A stretch of DNA of 64,000 nt from Limonium bicolor (GCA_023374045.1 CM041783.1:120033503-120097502), one strand, 5' to 3'; shown: positions 11,412-24,905, counted from the stretch's first letter. The notes: generated from the sequence alone by a model not told the origin. Program-made: numbers and translations.

Positions 11412-14400
11412 AGCCATACGATACTTGGAGTTTCCTTGAGCGGACCAATTGTCAGTTGTCTCCTCTGTGATCACAATGCGCAAGTAGGCGGTCCTGGATT
11501 CCTCACCATCTTCAATCTTCCGCCATAGCCAACCTTTCACTGAATTGTTTAAGTTCTCTTGACTAATGCCTAAGATTCAATCTTAGGTTATTCACTATTT
11601 AATTTCTTGAGTGTATGTGGACCTTGTAGGTCTTTTATGTATGCCTAGAAGTCATCTAGTGTAAATTCGTACCCGAGTTCATTTCTTATTGAGTGGTGTT
11701 CCTCTATCACTACTCATATATGTTTAATATCTGTCTTGGTTCGAATAACTAACGCGTACAAATAATGGCGCACGTATTCGATAGATAAATCATATAACAT
11801 AAATTCATTCAAGCATGCATATCTTCTTAGCAAACATTTCACACATCCAAACCCGAGGAAGTCCTCAGGCACAATCAGAACATACAATAACATACCGTTC
11901 GCCGCTGAACAACGCTAGCGTGACGTTTCACGCTTTTCCCCTAAGCTCGTACTGCTCGTACCTCCTAGTGTGTATCTCTGGAACATATCACTAGGTATTA
12001 ATTCTTGTGGTTCGATCAAGTCGGTATTCTAATAATTACTAGCCCTCTCGTTATTAATCCCGTGATTAATCTCTTAAATGGTTGTCGTATTTATTCGGGT
12101 TTTACAGTGTAGTCAGGACTCGTTCAATTCGTACTTTACTCGTGTCGTATGTATATATATATATAGCATGTGGTATTAGTTCAATACTCACGACATCTAA
12201 ACCTTAGGATATCCCGCTTATATGTAGGTCGTTATTCCTTATCATGTTCTTACATTCGTACACCGTTGTATACATAACAGTATAATCTATTTCGTACGTT
12301 CTAATTTATTGTATAGTTGTTTATCTCGAACTCTTCCATAAGTTGCGGGCTGGTCAACTTGACCCTCTATTGTCAATTAGGTTGACTTGGTCAATTTTGG
12401 TTGACTTGGTCAATGTTTCCTAGTCCAGAAGTCTAGGTAATCTCTATTATACTCTTTTAATTACATGTTTCATTTGCTTGTTCAATTTTTTTTTTTACAT
12501 TAGTCCATATAGCTAATGTTGTATAATTTAAATCTTCCACTTTAAATGGTATTTCATCATCCTCCATGTACTCACTACATCTTATTGTATAAACCCCCTT
12601 GTTCATTATATTTATTTTGGTTTGCATGAATTAAAGTCTCCTTATATAATTGTTGTTTCCTTATCATTTCATGTGAGACTCTTAGGTCTTTTATTTTTGC
12701 TACTATTTACAATTAAGTATCAAGACCATACCCTCAACTTTTATAATGTTATACAGCATATCATATTAAGTTTCCCAACTTTATTTTATTTCCCAAACAA
12801 TATTATAATTTCCATCCCTCATAGTATTCCCATTGTTTTATGTTAATCTTATAACTCCTCACCTTATGTTTGTTATCCCTTAAATATCTCTTGAACTCTA
12901 GAATAGTGTAATATTTATAACCCCTTCAACCATATGTTAAACATTATTTATTATCCTATCACATTTTCACAACAGCCCACATAATTTTATTAATTACAAA
13001 GTTCCCACACTAGTTTTCTAAACTCACAATCTTACTCCTCACACCTTATGTTATAACATTACTACTCCTAGCTAGTTTTAACCTATAGTTCTCAACCATA
13101 TATTATAAAATAGGAACAGACCCCTTGCTGTCACGTCTTATTCACCTCATCCTCTAACTTTCCTTTATTTACCCTTTGACCCACTTTATTTTATAATCCT
13201 TACAATTTCATCCTTAAACTATATATTATACAATGTCACCAACTAAATTCCAAATTTAACTCCAAAAATTATAGTAAATTCCTTACAGCCCCTATACTGT
13301 TTCTAAATGCCGTTTCAGCCCTTAACTTTCATAAATTACATTTTGACCCCAATATTTTTATAAACTTTTCAATTAACTCCTAAACTTGTTTAAACTCTTA
13401 ATTTAATTATTTAACTTACCCCATTTGGTCAACACTTCCTATATGGTCAAGGTTGACCACCACCCTACTGCCTTGACCATAACTTTTCCATAATTACAGA
13501 TTTGACCCCAAATTTTCCTAGAATTACCATTTAGGCCCAAAAGTTTACAAAAACCTAGATTTTTCATCTATACTCCAACCAAGGCCCAACTTTTGGTCAT
13601 ATTAACTTTTGACACTCTAAATTTAATTTATTTACACTTAACCACCTATGTTTTACCCTTTTGCCCATAAAAACAATATTTAAGTTCATAATTGCTTTTA
13701 AACTTAATTTTAACCTTATATTTGAACCGACTTCCACTCAAATTCGTAGGTATTTTTCCTAGATAATTTTATGTGGTTTTTAACTCACTAAACAGCCCAT
13801 AGTAACCAGATTTCCTCACTACATTTTATACTAAACAAATACATAACTTATAAAGCATAAAAACCCTTAAATATTACGTAGAAATGGCCTAAACACTTGA
13901 CCTTATTACAAACTTCAAATATAACATTTAATGACATAAAAATTCTTAATAAAATAGATAAGCCTCAGCTTTTTACACTTAGGACCAGAAACTTTTAGTT
14001 TTTTTGCATTTTAAGCCCTTTTTGTTACTTTAAAGCTATTATAAGTCATTATTTGTCTAAGAAACTTAGCTAAACAAGTTACCATAATGTTTAGGTACAT
14101 TTTCCAGTCAAAATCACCTATATAACCTACTGCATTCTCGGCCCTAATTGTTTGGACAAGGTATTTCACTTTAAAGCTTAAAAATGTGTTTTAAGATACC
14201 TTACTTGTTTCAAGTCTTCAAAACTCCTTGGAATCCTCTTGCATTTTCCACACTACATTAGTAACAGGTTTTGGTCAGATTATACATTATACAAAAGCTT
14301 AGACCTTAGTTCAAAACCTTAAGACTTGATTAAGTAACTTACCCCTTGAAAGTTGATATTTCTCCACCATTCACCCCTTGTATTTTCGGCCAAGAACTCC

Positions 14401-15904
14401 CACCGCTATCACTCCAGTTCGTCCATGGTTCATAGGAGGAAAGATAAGTGAATTTAGAGCCATAAAACTTCATAAACAAGATCTAGAGTTTAAGGTCTTA
14501 AAATAGGTTTTTGGGTTGGATTTTTACCTTATGGTTCTTGAGGGCTGATTTTTCTCTTCCGAGCTCTTACTCAACACTAGGAAAAGAGTTGGGAAGTGAG
14601 TATAAGTTCAGATCTAAAGAAAAATAAGATTTAAGCACTAAAACCCAACTTTAGGAGATTTTACCTTAGGAGAAACCCTTGCCTTATTTTCGGCCATGAG
14701 TGTGGGTGGGAGACATCAATGTTCCACTAGAATATAAGTGAAGAAAAGTGTGTTAAAGATGAGGGAAAATTCGGCCATATAAAGATCTAGAACAAGGATG
14801 GAAGTTAAAGCACATTTTTACCTTGTTTTTGTTCTTCTTGCTTAGATCTTGGTACCCACGGTTTTGGGTGGGGTTTTTGAGCTTCCCAACCTTTAAATTC
14901 GGCCATGGACAGAGGGGAGTAAGTGGTTGAAGTTCCAAGTTCAAAGATGGAAGGAAATAGAGCTTTTGGAGTTTTTCTTACCTTGTCTTTGCTTGAACTT
15001 TAGCTAGACTTCTTCCCTTGGTTTCCCACGAGATTATTGGCCCATTATCAGCTTATTTCGTGCATAGATGGTTATGAGGGGTTGTAGTATTCTTTTGAGC
15101 AAGAAAAATGGAGTTTAAGACATAAAAGGAGGAAAAGAAGCTTAAAACACCATTGTTGTCTTATGGAGCTCAAGGTAGAAGATGGTGGTGCTGGGGATGG
15201 GTTGGAGACAGCTGGGAAGGATGGGAAATGTCTTATTTTGTGGGTGAGATCATGGGAAAAGTGAAAGAGAGAGAAAAGTAAGGTATTATTAATGAAATGA
15301 GATAATAGTCAATGTGTGTGTAAGGAGGGAAAGTGAGCTTGTCTTCTTTCCTCTTTGGGCTTGTCTTATCCTAGACATGTGAGGGCTGTCGTTTTTGGCT
15401 CTTTATTGAGGGGAAAATTCAGATTTTTTTTTTAGACTAAATGTTGTTACACCTTAAAGTTGTACATTACGACTAGGTTTATGTGGTAGGTTGTGACACA
15501 TATTATTTCCTTGTTCTTATGAGTATATGTAAGTGATTATTGCACTTATAATTTGGTTTGACTATATAAAATGATTTATATAATATTATAACATTGTTTA
15601 TATTATTAATACATGTATCAATATGGTACATGTTGTATTATCTATCAGAGTTGTTTTCTCCTTATTAATGTAACCTCTTTAGTTCATGATTTTATACGAG
15701 GTTAATTCATGATTTTATGTGTGGGTTGATGTACATCTTGGACTATACATATTTATTTGTATATATGTATTTATAGGTTACAATATCCTTTAATGAATAT
15801 TGCTCATTAGTCATTATTCTTTGGTGACTAATCATTATTAATCTCCCCTCATTAATTAATCCCTTGTTAATCAGGGTAATTAATGTTTGAGGTATTTCAA
15901 AATG

Positions 15905-17273
15905 AAATGGGAGAGGTCGTTAGGAACAAAGCTCGTCTGATAGCACAAGGAATCATCAATAAGAAGGGATAGACTTCCAAGTAACCTTTTCTCTAGTAGC
16001 AAGGATGGAGTCCATCTGATTACTGATTGCATTTGCTGCACATAAAGGAACCAAGCTCTACCAACTAGACATCAAGAGTGTTTTCCTAAATGGATACGTC
16101 AAAGAAGAAGTGTATGTTGAACAACCTCCAGGTTTTGAGACACAAGAAGGAAAAAACATGGTGCTCAAGCTTGACAAAGATCTCTGTGGGCTTAAATAAG
16201 CTCTAAGATCATGGTATGACCACTTGTCCTCCTATTTGTTAGATAAACACTTCAAAATATGTAAGGTAGACAAAACCTTGTTTGTTTACAACAACAAAAG
16301 TGACTTCTTAATTGTGCAAGTATATGTTGATGATATAATCTTTGGAGCTTCTGATGAGAAGTATTGCAAGAAATTTGAGACATTGATGAAAAAGGAATTT
16401 GAGATAAGTGATCTAGGAGCATTGAAGTTCTTCTTAGGACGTCAAGTCGAGCAGGATAATAAGAGGATAATCATATGCCAGCAAAAGTACGTAAAGGATT
16501 TACTGAAGAGATTAGGAATGGAGGCATGTAAATCGTTTGACACACCTATGGCAATTGGCACAAAAATGGATATCACGACTGGTGTCCAACCGGTCTACCA
16601 GCGATCATACAGAGAGATGATCGGTTCTCTACTATATCTAACTGCTAGTAGACCTGACATTATGTATAGTGTTTGCTTATGTGCTAGGTTTCAAGCAGAT
16701 CCAAGAGAGAGTCATCTCACAGCTGTGAAAAGAATTTTACGTTACCTAAAAGGGTCAATGAATCTTGGTCTCTTTTATCTAAAATTTACAAACTGTAATA
16801 TTGTAGGTTTTTTAGATGCAGACTGTAAGGGATCTATCACCGATAGAAAGAGTACGTCAGGGACAACATTCTTTGTTGGATCATGTTTGATAGCATGGGG
16901 ATCAAAGAAACAACAAAGTGTGGCAATCTCAACTATTGAATCTGAATACATAGCTGCAACAAGCTGTTGTGCTCAACTTTTGTGGCTCAAACAACATATT
17001 ATTGATTATGGTGTCAAAATAGGTATGTTGCCAATTATGTGTGATAATACTAGTGCCATATATATTTCCAAAAATCCTGTACATCATTCTCGTACCAAGC
17101 ATGTTGACATTAGACATCATTTTCTTAGAGATTATTGTGAAAAGGAATTAGTTGGTTTAAAGTACATTTCAATCGAAAATCAACTAGCAGACATTTTTAC
17201 CAAACCCCTATGTAGAGAAAGGTTCAACAATATTGTTCATGATCTTGGAATGATAGTCATTAATCACGATTAG
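15905..17273 (+). pseudogene. pol: Copia Pol part 2: reverse transcriptase and RNase H
   Basis: After the insertion the frame resumes with the RT block ending in RNKARLIAQG and continues through QLDIKSVFLNG and YVEQPPGF, with three stops before 16224. From 16224 a 349-codon frame is open. The RT catalytic YVDD is at residues 34-37 (about 16323), followed by FFLGRQVEQ. The copia RNase H shows DADCKGS (about 16818), STIESEYIA (about 16929) and CDNTSAI (about 17040). It ends with the usual LADIFTKPL block and stops at 17271. This C-terminal half is the best-preserved part of the element. Confidence 0.9.
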
Positions 17274-17566
17274 GCTATCTTTTGATTCCCACGATCGGTC
17301 ACCGACACATGAGCAACACGTCCAGTACATCGTTTAAATAGTCAACGTTTAGTTTAATGCATGGAAATTATGTCAAATGACTACTTGAAATAGATATGTC
17401 AGCATCTCACAAGAAATAAGGATAGAATAGGGAGAGTGCAACGATTCAAAACGGGAAAAACTCCAATGGACCGATGGCAACCTTCACGACCACTACCTGT
17501 TGTTAATAGTACCATTGGGACATGTCAGCGAGTGGACGAGGAACGGTCACTGACCGTTACTTGATA

Positions 17567-17577
17567 TCTATAAAAGG
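17567..17577 (+). promoter_or_regulatory. Possible internal TATA box downstream of copia pol
   Basis: TCTATAAAAGG is followed by a CT-rich leader and the frame at 17765. Some SIRE-type elements carry an extra frame after pol; an internal promoter here is inference only. Confidence 0.3.
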
Positions 17578-17764
17578 GTGATGTGAGTTTTTCTCTCGTC
17601 ATGCTATTTGCCCTCACTTTCTCTAAATCTCAAAGCATTCAAGCAACTTCTTTTCTCCCTAACAACACTCTAGTAAGCTTTGTGCAAAAAATCCCTTGCC
17701 TTACAGCAGCTAAAGAACTCTTGATAAAAAATTTAGTAAATTCTAGCTACTCCCTTGATAAAAA

Positions 17765-18120
17765 TGGTACCAAAGTCTGCTCTTCGCTCCAAGACAAAGG
17801 CCATCCTCAAGGATGTTTCACCAGAACAAGTGGCTGACATACAGCAGACAAAATCTATCAGAACGTCGCCACCACCTCGTCTTTCTTAGCAAAAGGAAGA
17901 CCAACTTGTTCGAAGGGTAATAGATGATGGCAAACTACTACAAGAAGAGGTGATCTATATAAGCCACCATCTACCTAAAGTTCACCACCTCATTCAATCC
18001 AAAATTCTCAAACCCAAAGTTCTACCTACTCCAACTCCCACAGAAAAACCAGCCATGACTTCTACCGCTTCATCCCCAAAAATCACCACCAAATAATCCA
18101 AAGCTAAAAATCCTAAGATC
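17765..18120 (+). pseudogene. Extra frame downstream of copia pol, broken
   Basis: ATG 17765 opens a basic reading frame (starts MVPKSALRSKTKAILKD) that meets a stop at 17888 but remains readable as a proline/serine/threonine-rich stretch to about 18095. I do not recognise a domain. Its place after RNase H fits the additional (env-like) frame reported in SIRE-lineage copia elements, but there is no visible signal peptide or membrane segment. It could equally belong to unrelated flanking DNA. Confidence 0.3.
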
Positions 18121-18162
18121 TCAAAATGTTAAAGCCATTCTTGAAATTGCAACTGATCCCAC

Positions 18163-18186
18163 TTCTCTCTCTCTATCTCTCTCTCT
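18163..18186. repeat. (CT)n microsatellite
   Basis: An almost pure CT run, broken by single A residues. Confidence 0.8.
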
Positions 18187-18840
18187 TACATAGCAATGAA
18201 AGGAATATCGACAAGTATATTAATGTAAGCGTGCCTTTTTACACAGCCAATGGTCCCTATTTATAGACTTACTGTGGAGTCTAACTGCCTCTGTGGGCCT
18301 ACATTATTCTGGAATGTTCTATAGTACATGAGACTTTTTTTATAGTTTATTCTTTATTACTAACTGTCGAACACTTCAGCGCTACCGGTATACCTTTGCC
18401 TTATTATTACCGGTTGGAATGCCCATAAGGCTTTTTTCTCTTCGCAACCGTGGTGAGCAACCCTTTCGATCATGCCTTTGCCCATCTGCCGGTAGGAGGT
18501 TTCGTCGTTGCTTTCAGTAGAAGCCACGCTGTTTCATCCGGCAGCACCCTACTTCGTTAGTCATACAAGATCTTTCCTTCGCTCCAAGGGAAGATCTTCT
18601 TTTATTGTAAGTTTATTTTTGTGTTTTCTGCTCCGTCCATCCTTTCCTAGTCCCACAAGACCGTTCTTTTTAAAGGAAAAGGTCTTTCAGCTGTTTTTCT
18701 GAATTGTTTGCCATTCATGGCCTCCCGGTGGCGTGCTCCTTTCTGATCGTTGCCTCCTCGTCTTCTGAGGCTACTTTTTGTCTAACAGGGCTGCAGAAGT
18801 AGGTCATGATTGCCTTCGACATAGCACGTCCCCTCACAAC

Positions 18841-18850
18841 CTATTTAAAG
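18841..18850 (+). promoter_or_regulatory. Possible TATA box of the gag/transposon-like gene
   Basis: CTATTTAAAG lies 139 bases before ATG 18989 and is followed by a pyrimidine-rich leader typical of plant 5' UTRs. Confidence 0.35.
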
Positions 18851-18988
18851 GGATCCTCCTCCTTCCATTATTCATTCCCCTCTCTTCTACTTTCGAACTC
18901 TCTACATTCTGCTCTTGTGTTTTCACGCTCTCACTCTCTCTTTGCTTCTTCGTCCTTCGAACTTCCGTTTCTTTTTACCCTCTCTTCA

Positions 18989-20119
18989 ATGGCGTCTACA
19001 AATCCTAATTTTTCTGCCCCGGCGTTGGAGAACGCCATGATCCTTGTTGATGCTGAGAACTGTGTCCAGAATACTATTGCAACCCCAGTAGCAGACATAA
19101 GGCAGGAGTTTCCGCGAGCAGGCACTGGTTCTAGTCTTTCCGCCAAGGATTTGAAGAAGGCGATGAAGGGCATTCGAGTCCCAATGGGGACGAAAATCCA
19201 CCTGCCGACGCCAGCGGCGTACCCATTCGACTGCTTCGGCTGCGGGTTTGTGGTGTACCGGGAGCACTTCCACCGTGGATTAAGTTTCCTCCTCACCCCT
19301 TCATCCTAGGCTTTCTGTCGCGTCGCCAGTGTACACTCGCCCACTTAAACCCTAACGCTTTGGGGTGTCTGCACGCTTTCCTGGTTGTGTGTGCCAACGG
19401 TGGGATTACTCCTGACACTCACGAATTCGTGAATTTTTTCATAACCAGGGTGAACTCTACAGCTACCGAAGAGGATATATATATATTGGCGACACCTGGA
19501 TATGCCTTCTTCAAAAGTGTAAACCTAGAGGGTGGTTGGTCTTCCAATTGGTTTGATGTTTACCCACCACCCGGAAGAGTCATCGGGGTTGCGCATATCG
19601 GGGACATAGTGAAGGGGCAACTAGTCGCTCAAATGCCCCCTTCCGATAACGTGATAGAGGTCGGCGATGTTCTTAAGGATTTAAGTTCATCCAAGTTGTA
19701 CCCCATCACCCACAATCTGACCGAAGAGGACTGGCCAGGATCCGAAGCAACATTGACCGTATGTGTCTTTTTGTTTTTGTCTTTCCCGTACACTGTTTTT
19801 AGTTTTTGACTCCTTATTTCCTTTGTTGTAGAGTTTCTCTTTTCAAGTGATAAATTATCTCTCCGGTACAACTGGGAATCTGTCAAGTACCGGTTTACTG
19901 ACAAGAAGAAGGTTGTACCATCCGCTCCTTCTGGTGTTAAAGCCCGGAGTCCCACTGGCCCTAAATGTGCTGGTACTAAGAGAAAGGCCCTATAAGGGCA
20001 CAAAAAGTCAGAAGGGTAGAAATTCAAGCTGGCGAAAAAGGGGGAAAACGTTACCAGTACTGATCCTGCCGGTCCCTTCGATATTGTTTCCACCCAGACA
20101 GGTACTCTTCTTGTGTCTA
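18989..20119 (+). pseudogene. Plant 'putative gypsy-type transposon' (PF04195-like) gene, broken; 5' part
   Basis: ATG 18989 opens a frame through 19309 that includes TKIHLPTPAAYPFDCFGC. After a frameshift and stop it continues at 19360-19809 with LNPNALGCLHAFLVVCANGG and a segment rich in aromatics (NWFDVYPP). This pattern (asparagine-alanine, then a hydrophobic helix, then a tryptophan-rich block) resembles the plant domain catalogued as a putative gypsy-type transposon protein; I recognise it by eye only. A likely intron spans about 19760-19831 (GTATGT...TTGTAG). The next exon reads to 20119 with two in-frame stops near 19994 and 20019. The gene is then interrupted by the family-B element and resumes in frame at 63647. 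Confidence 0.55.
20115..20119. other. Target-site duplication GTCTA, left end of the 43.5-kb nest
   Basis: GTCTA directly precedes the family-B LTR start TGAAATACCCC. It is repeated at 63642-63646 directly after the LTR end GGGGTGTTATA. Confidence 0.8.
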
Positions 20120-23100
20120 TGAAATACCCCTGACTTAAAAATGGTGATTAATTACTCTAATATGATGTTTAAAGGCCTAATGATACCTAAAGAATATTGG
20201 TGAAGAAAGTAAATCCAAAAGAAAGAGGAAAATGCTTAAACAGCACAGAACGTAAAAACGTGTGTTGCGCAACCTTAGGAGGCATATGACCTTGACTAGG
20301 GTCCTAGACGGATTCCTAGGACTTAGTTATACACTAATAACATGTGGGAACAATTCTCGAAGAAAACGAATCCGTATATTGGGTTACTCTTGGTTTCAGC
20401 CTTTAATGTTGCACTCTTTTTTTCTTTGTATGAGCATTTGTTCAAGCTTCAAGAGTGTAATTGGAACCCCTCCTTGGTTGTTGACCAAAATCCTATTCTA
20501 GGGTTTCAAAGGCAATGCCTAATTCTAGTGCTTTAAGCACTTCCTTGCATCCTTAAGTTAATTAATGAGTCTAAGTATGCTACTTAGTTCTTATTTCCCA
20601 CATTTGAATGTTGGTCTAGAGTTTTGGCAATGGTATTGCCCCATGAACGAAAATCAAGAGAGAAAAGAGAAGAGGAGAAGAGAATAAAAACACTTGGAAG
20701 CTTAAGGTAAATAATCTACCTTAATGACTATCCTAAATGTTTTTAGAATTTTGGGATGGGTAAATAAAAGAATGAACTAAAATTTGTCCTGGAAGAGTAT
20801 TGATTGATATGAGAAGGAATTATGATTATGCTTAAGGCAATGGTTAAGTGTTGTTGATTTAAGGGCCTAAGTGCCAAACAATTTAAGGTTTATGCATTAT
20901 ATTGTGATAGATGAAATTTTGGATGAGATTAGGTGAACTTGTGTGCTGGTAGAATCCACTAAGGATTTGGTTAGCTTGTGTTGAATTATGAATGTCTTAG
21001 ATTAGGTGATGCAGACAATGGAAAGTAATGCATTTTGGCATGCTAGAATTGTAGATGAGCTATGGCAAAATTTCTATAGAAACCTAAGGAGTTTAGGTGA
21101 CTTTATGAGTTAACATGACTTAGGGTCAACTATGAGTTAATAGGGATTAATATGGATAGTTAATCACCCTAGAATGTGAGTTGAAGGATGGAATTGGATT
21201 GAGTAAAAATCTGTAGTAACTGTGGTGTAGTAGTGTCTTGGATTTGCTAGAGATGAACTGAGGTATAGAACCTTGAAAGTAATGAATGAACTTGAGTAAT
21301 AGAGATGAATATGCGTAAGAAGCAATTGGTATGGTTATAATGGTTGAGAGAAAGATGCAAACTGTCATCGGAATGTTGGTAATCCACTAGTGTGCATAAT
21401 GTGCAGAAAATGAAAGTGGGAATTTGTGTAATTGAGCAAGGAAGTAATGGGTTTGATCAAAGGACTAGGGAGGTTCAATGTGTGTTTATGGTGTTAGAAA
21501 ATGTTTGTGTGCATGTGGAAAGATGGGAAAAGAAATGGGTAAGAAATGAAGTTGGAATAGAGATAGAAACTGTCAAAATGTAGCAGCTTATGGTAGGGTC
21601 TGGGACCTAGTCCTTGTATAAGGTCCTGGACCACACAAGAAAATGCCCCGAGAGTTCGTTGTATGTATTGGTCCGGGACTTAAGTTAGGGACAATGTCCC
21701 GGACCACCCCAAATAATCCACTCAGAGTAATGACCATGAATTGGTCCAGGACCTAGTGTAAGTATAAAGGCCCGGGCCATAGTAAATTTCCTCCAGAGAA
21801 TTTCCACATTGTATTGGTCCGGGAGTTAGGACCCGGACAAGGTCCCGGACCAAGGGGATTTTACAACCATGAGTTCGTATATGAAATAAAATGATAGGGA
21901 TTGATTAGTGATGTTATTAGAAGATGTTTAGGACTTGTGTGGTGACATGTAAAGGTCATTAGAAGGGTGAAAAGGTAGAAGATAGAATGTGGAGTTAAGA
22001 ATTATACGGTTAATGTTAATGATTACTTTAGGAACTTATAATCACAAGTGTAATGATTGAGATACCTTGAGATAAGGTGGGTTGATAATTAGGAGATTAA
22101 AGAAATGTAAGAGATGATAAGTGAGTGTCGTAAGTAAAAACAAATAGTCGAGGTTAGTGAAGAAAATTAACCGTTCGACTGAATGAATGATAGGAACGAG
22201 ATTTAGATGGAACAGAAGCCGGACTAAGAGATCGTCGTATTAGGCTAGCCATCATCAAGGTGACAGGTATGGTTATCTTGCAATTTGTGTCCTGCCGAGT
22301 TATGCTTGGTTTGTGTGCAATTTGTTTATGTGTGCCGACCTAACAAGATAAAAGCACGAAAATGTTTATTGCATTTGATGTATATCTTGATGCCTGTTGT
22401 ATGTGCTAACCATCATTGTTTGAGTTCATGGTCTAACTGAGTGTTGTCGATCGACTCGTAATTGAATAACATTTGGTTAACGACTCGTAGAAAGTGTCGA
22501 ATTGTAAAATATCTAAACGTGGAGAAACACATAAGAACCCTCAATTAGAGAACGATGATAGTTCAACCTAATAACTCACATGAACGTGAAAAGAGATATA
22601 CCGGGTTAATGAACTCCCCTTAATGGTTAGTCGACCCCCTATTTGAGGATTCGACCCAACATGAGAATACAACCAAAACTTCTAAGTATTGGAAGTGTAG
22701 AGGCAACCCTTAAATCTGTTAAAACAATGACTTAGGAAAACACCCTAAGATTGTTAGATGACATCAAGAGAGACGTCTCGAACTAGTATATATTATCACT
22801 AACCCTGAGAGTGGGTTAAGGGATTTTGAGTCACGCGTGCAAGGAAGAGGAAACAATAGAGTGATTGTTTCTGATTCCGTGGTCGAACTCCCTTGTCAGG
22901 GGCCGTGAGCCACATGGTGGTGCCGGTAGGGCCGTGAGCCACGTAGTGGTGCCCGTTGGAGTAAAACTGGTAGAGCTTATCTGTCAAAAGAGATAAGCTG
23001 GGTATTACGGGATATGATAAAGAGGAATCAAGAGAGTGGTTCCGGTTAAAAGCCCGGTGGTGAGATCTATATGTGTCTCTGCCTGGAGGCCTAAGAGGCT

Positions 23101-24900
23101 TAACTTAAGAATAATTCAAGGTAGAATAATTAAGAAAACTAGATCGAGACCGAGAGTGTCTATAGATCTAAAAGAACAAGTCAAAACTATTCGATTAAGA
23201 TAGATAAGTTATTGATTAATGAGAATGAGGCATTATTGAGGAAGAAACCCTCAATGCCTAAAGAACAAGGTAATGTAAACTAACAAACTTAATGTGTTAT
23301 CCTTGTTGATTGTATTCCATTGTTTGAATACTTGTTGAATGCGAGCATGTTGCGTGTTTAGAGCATTTCATGTATGATTTAAATAAAATCAGTTGCATGT
23401 TTAGATGACAATTAGTTGGGTGTGACCCGGTTGTAGCGGGTTGCACGACTACCATACCGGCAAAGGTGTTGAGCCCCTTTCCACCCATTATTTTTCACGT
23501 ACAATGGAGATTATTATCGTTCGAGAGTAGGACTGGGATTGCTGCTAAGCATGGGTAGTTTATTTAATTACATTTGAAATTGTTGTATAGTAAGTCTGAA
23601 ATTCTTATCGGCAATAGAATGTAATAGACTCGGTATAGTTGATTTGTACTTGACTCCGTTTAGAAATGGGAAAAGGATTGTATTGTATAAATACTCGGGA
23701 ATTCTGGTCCATCAGACCGTTACTGTATTGAATTAGGCCTTGTTAGTCACGTGGATGGCTAACGGCATTGTTTCACCCACCGATGGATTTGGATGTTCCG
23801 CTGCGAAGGTAATGATGTACGAGACATACTAGTACGAAAAGCGCCTATTTCGGCGCCCCTATTTTGGCGGTTTTAGATAAAACCATCGAAATAGGGCTCC
23901 AAGATTTCTGTAGTCTGGAAAAAGACACCTATTTCGGTGGTTCCTAGCTAGTAACCGCCGAAATAGGTGTCTTTTTTTCAGAAGATGAGCTTTATTTAGG
24001 CGGTTGTCACTACAACCGCCGAAATAGGTTCATTTCCCAGGATTTTGTTTCTGAAATTTTCAAAATGCCGCTTAAATTTTAGTCTATTACGGTGGCTGTT
24101 AGTAACAACCGCCGAAATAGACATTATTTTATTACATATTTGTTCGCCCGCCTAATCACTTCATCTTCTCTTCTCTCTAATTTCGCATCCCTAACTAGCG
24201 AACATGGTCTACGCCTCTCTTCTTCACTTGCTCTCATGGTGATTTCACAACCGAAACCGGTGGCTCTCTCTTCATCCTCTTCTCTCACGGTAAATTCGAA
24301 ACCCTAACTGGCAAACAAACATGCTCTGTACACCTTTCTTCATCCGCTAATCTCACGGTAATTTTGCAGGCGAACTTACATGCTCTGCGCCTGTGTTCAT
24401 TTTCTTATCTCGTGGTAATATACTCGAACTTATCTTATTCTCTCCGGGGAACCGGTAATATACTCGAACTTACATGCTCTGTGCATGTGTTCTTTTTTTC
24501 TCTCGTGGAGAACTTACATGCTCTGTGGCTTCATTCTCGTGGCTACGCCTCTTGAAAATCACTGGAACTACTACTGAGAGGTTGAAGACGACGTGGAAAT
24601 TGATTTTTTTTTAAAAAAGGACCTATTTCGGCGATTGTTAGCTAGGAACCGCCAAAATTGTTGTTTTTTTTATTTTAAAACGCTACTATCTCAGCGGTTT
24701 TTAGCTAACAACCGCCGAAATAGATTACCTATTTCAGCGGTTATACAACCGCCGAGATAGGATTGTACACCTATCTCGGCGCACTCCATTTCGGCGGTTC
24801 ACAACCACCGAAATAAGCTATTTGGAACCGCCGAAATAGGCATTTTTTGTACTAATGATAGTTAGGAGATAATGACGCGATTAGCAGTAGGAGTGTTCCA
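20120..24900 (+). mobile_element. 5' LTR of gypsy family B (B1)
   Basis: It runs from TGAAATACCCC to GAGTGTTCCA and is followed at once by an initiator-methionine primer-binding site. The first 100 bases match the reverse complement of the right end of the solo LTR 51679-56265. Palindromic GTCCGGGAC/GTCCCGGACC motifs lie at 21596-21865. An imperfect stem-loop with a G-box (GTTAGTCACGTG) is at 23742-23763. A CACTA-like element occupies 23827-24857; without it the LTR is about 3.75 kb. No supportable gene in 20120-23820. Confidence 0.85.
23827..24857. mobile_element. CACTA-like non-autonomous DNA transposon with CCTATTTCGGCGGTT subterminal repeats
   Basis: The ends are imperfect inverted repeats: TACTAGTACGAAAAGCGCC on the left and, read inwards on the other strand, CATTAGTACAAAAAATGCC on the right. 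Both then run into CTATTTCGGCG. The flanking 3-mers are ACA and ATA, an imperfect duplication. Inside are many direct and inverted copies of CCTATTTCGGCGGTT and AACCGCCGAAATAGG at both ends, as in CACTA subterminal regions. The core 24120-24560 is different: a CT-rich stretch and repeated CGAACTTACATGCTCTG phrases, possibly captured DNA. No transposase is present. Confidence 0.65.
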
Positions 24901-24905
24901 AAAAG

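Larger units (their letters stand above)
8743..15899 (-). mobile_element. Solo LTR of long-LTR gypsy family B, reverse orientation, inserted in copia RT
   Basis: On the plus strand it begins TGTAACACCCCTA and ends GTATTTCA, the reverse complement of the family-B ends (TGAAATAC...GGGGTGTTACA). It is flanked by AAATG at 8738-8742 and 15900-15904. Removing the insert and one AAATG restores the copia RT frame. No primer-binding site or pol is visible inside, so it is read as a solo LTR. Without the nested solo family-T LTR (9186-10946 plus TSD) it is about 5.4 kb, longer than the other family-B LTRs, so extra insertions inside it are possible. The stretch 12100-15480 is AT-rich, with no supportable gene. 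Confidence 0.75.

Noticed and set aside
18236..18265. Minus-strand TATA (CTATAAATAGGGACC) as promoter
   Set aside because: It looks good as a motif, but no gene or element start on the minus strand can be tied to it.
17280..18990. A 3' LTR of the copia element
   Set aside because: I looked for repeats of the 5' LTR end and start and found none; the element appears to lack it in this window.
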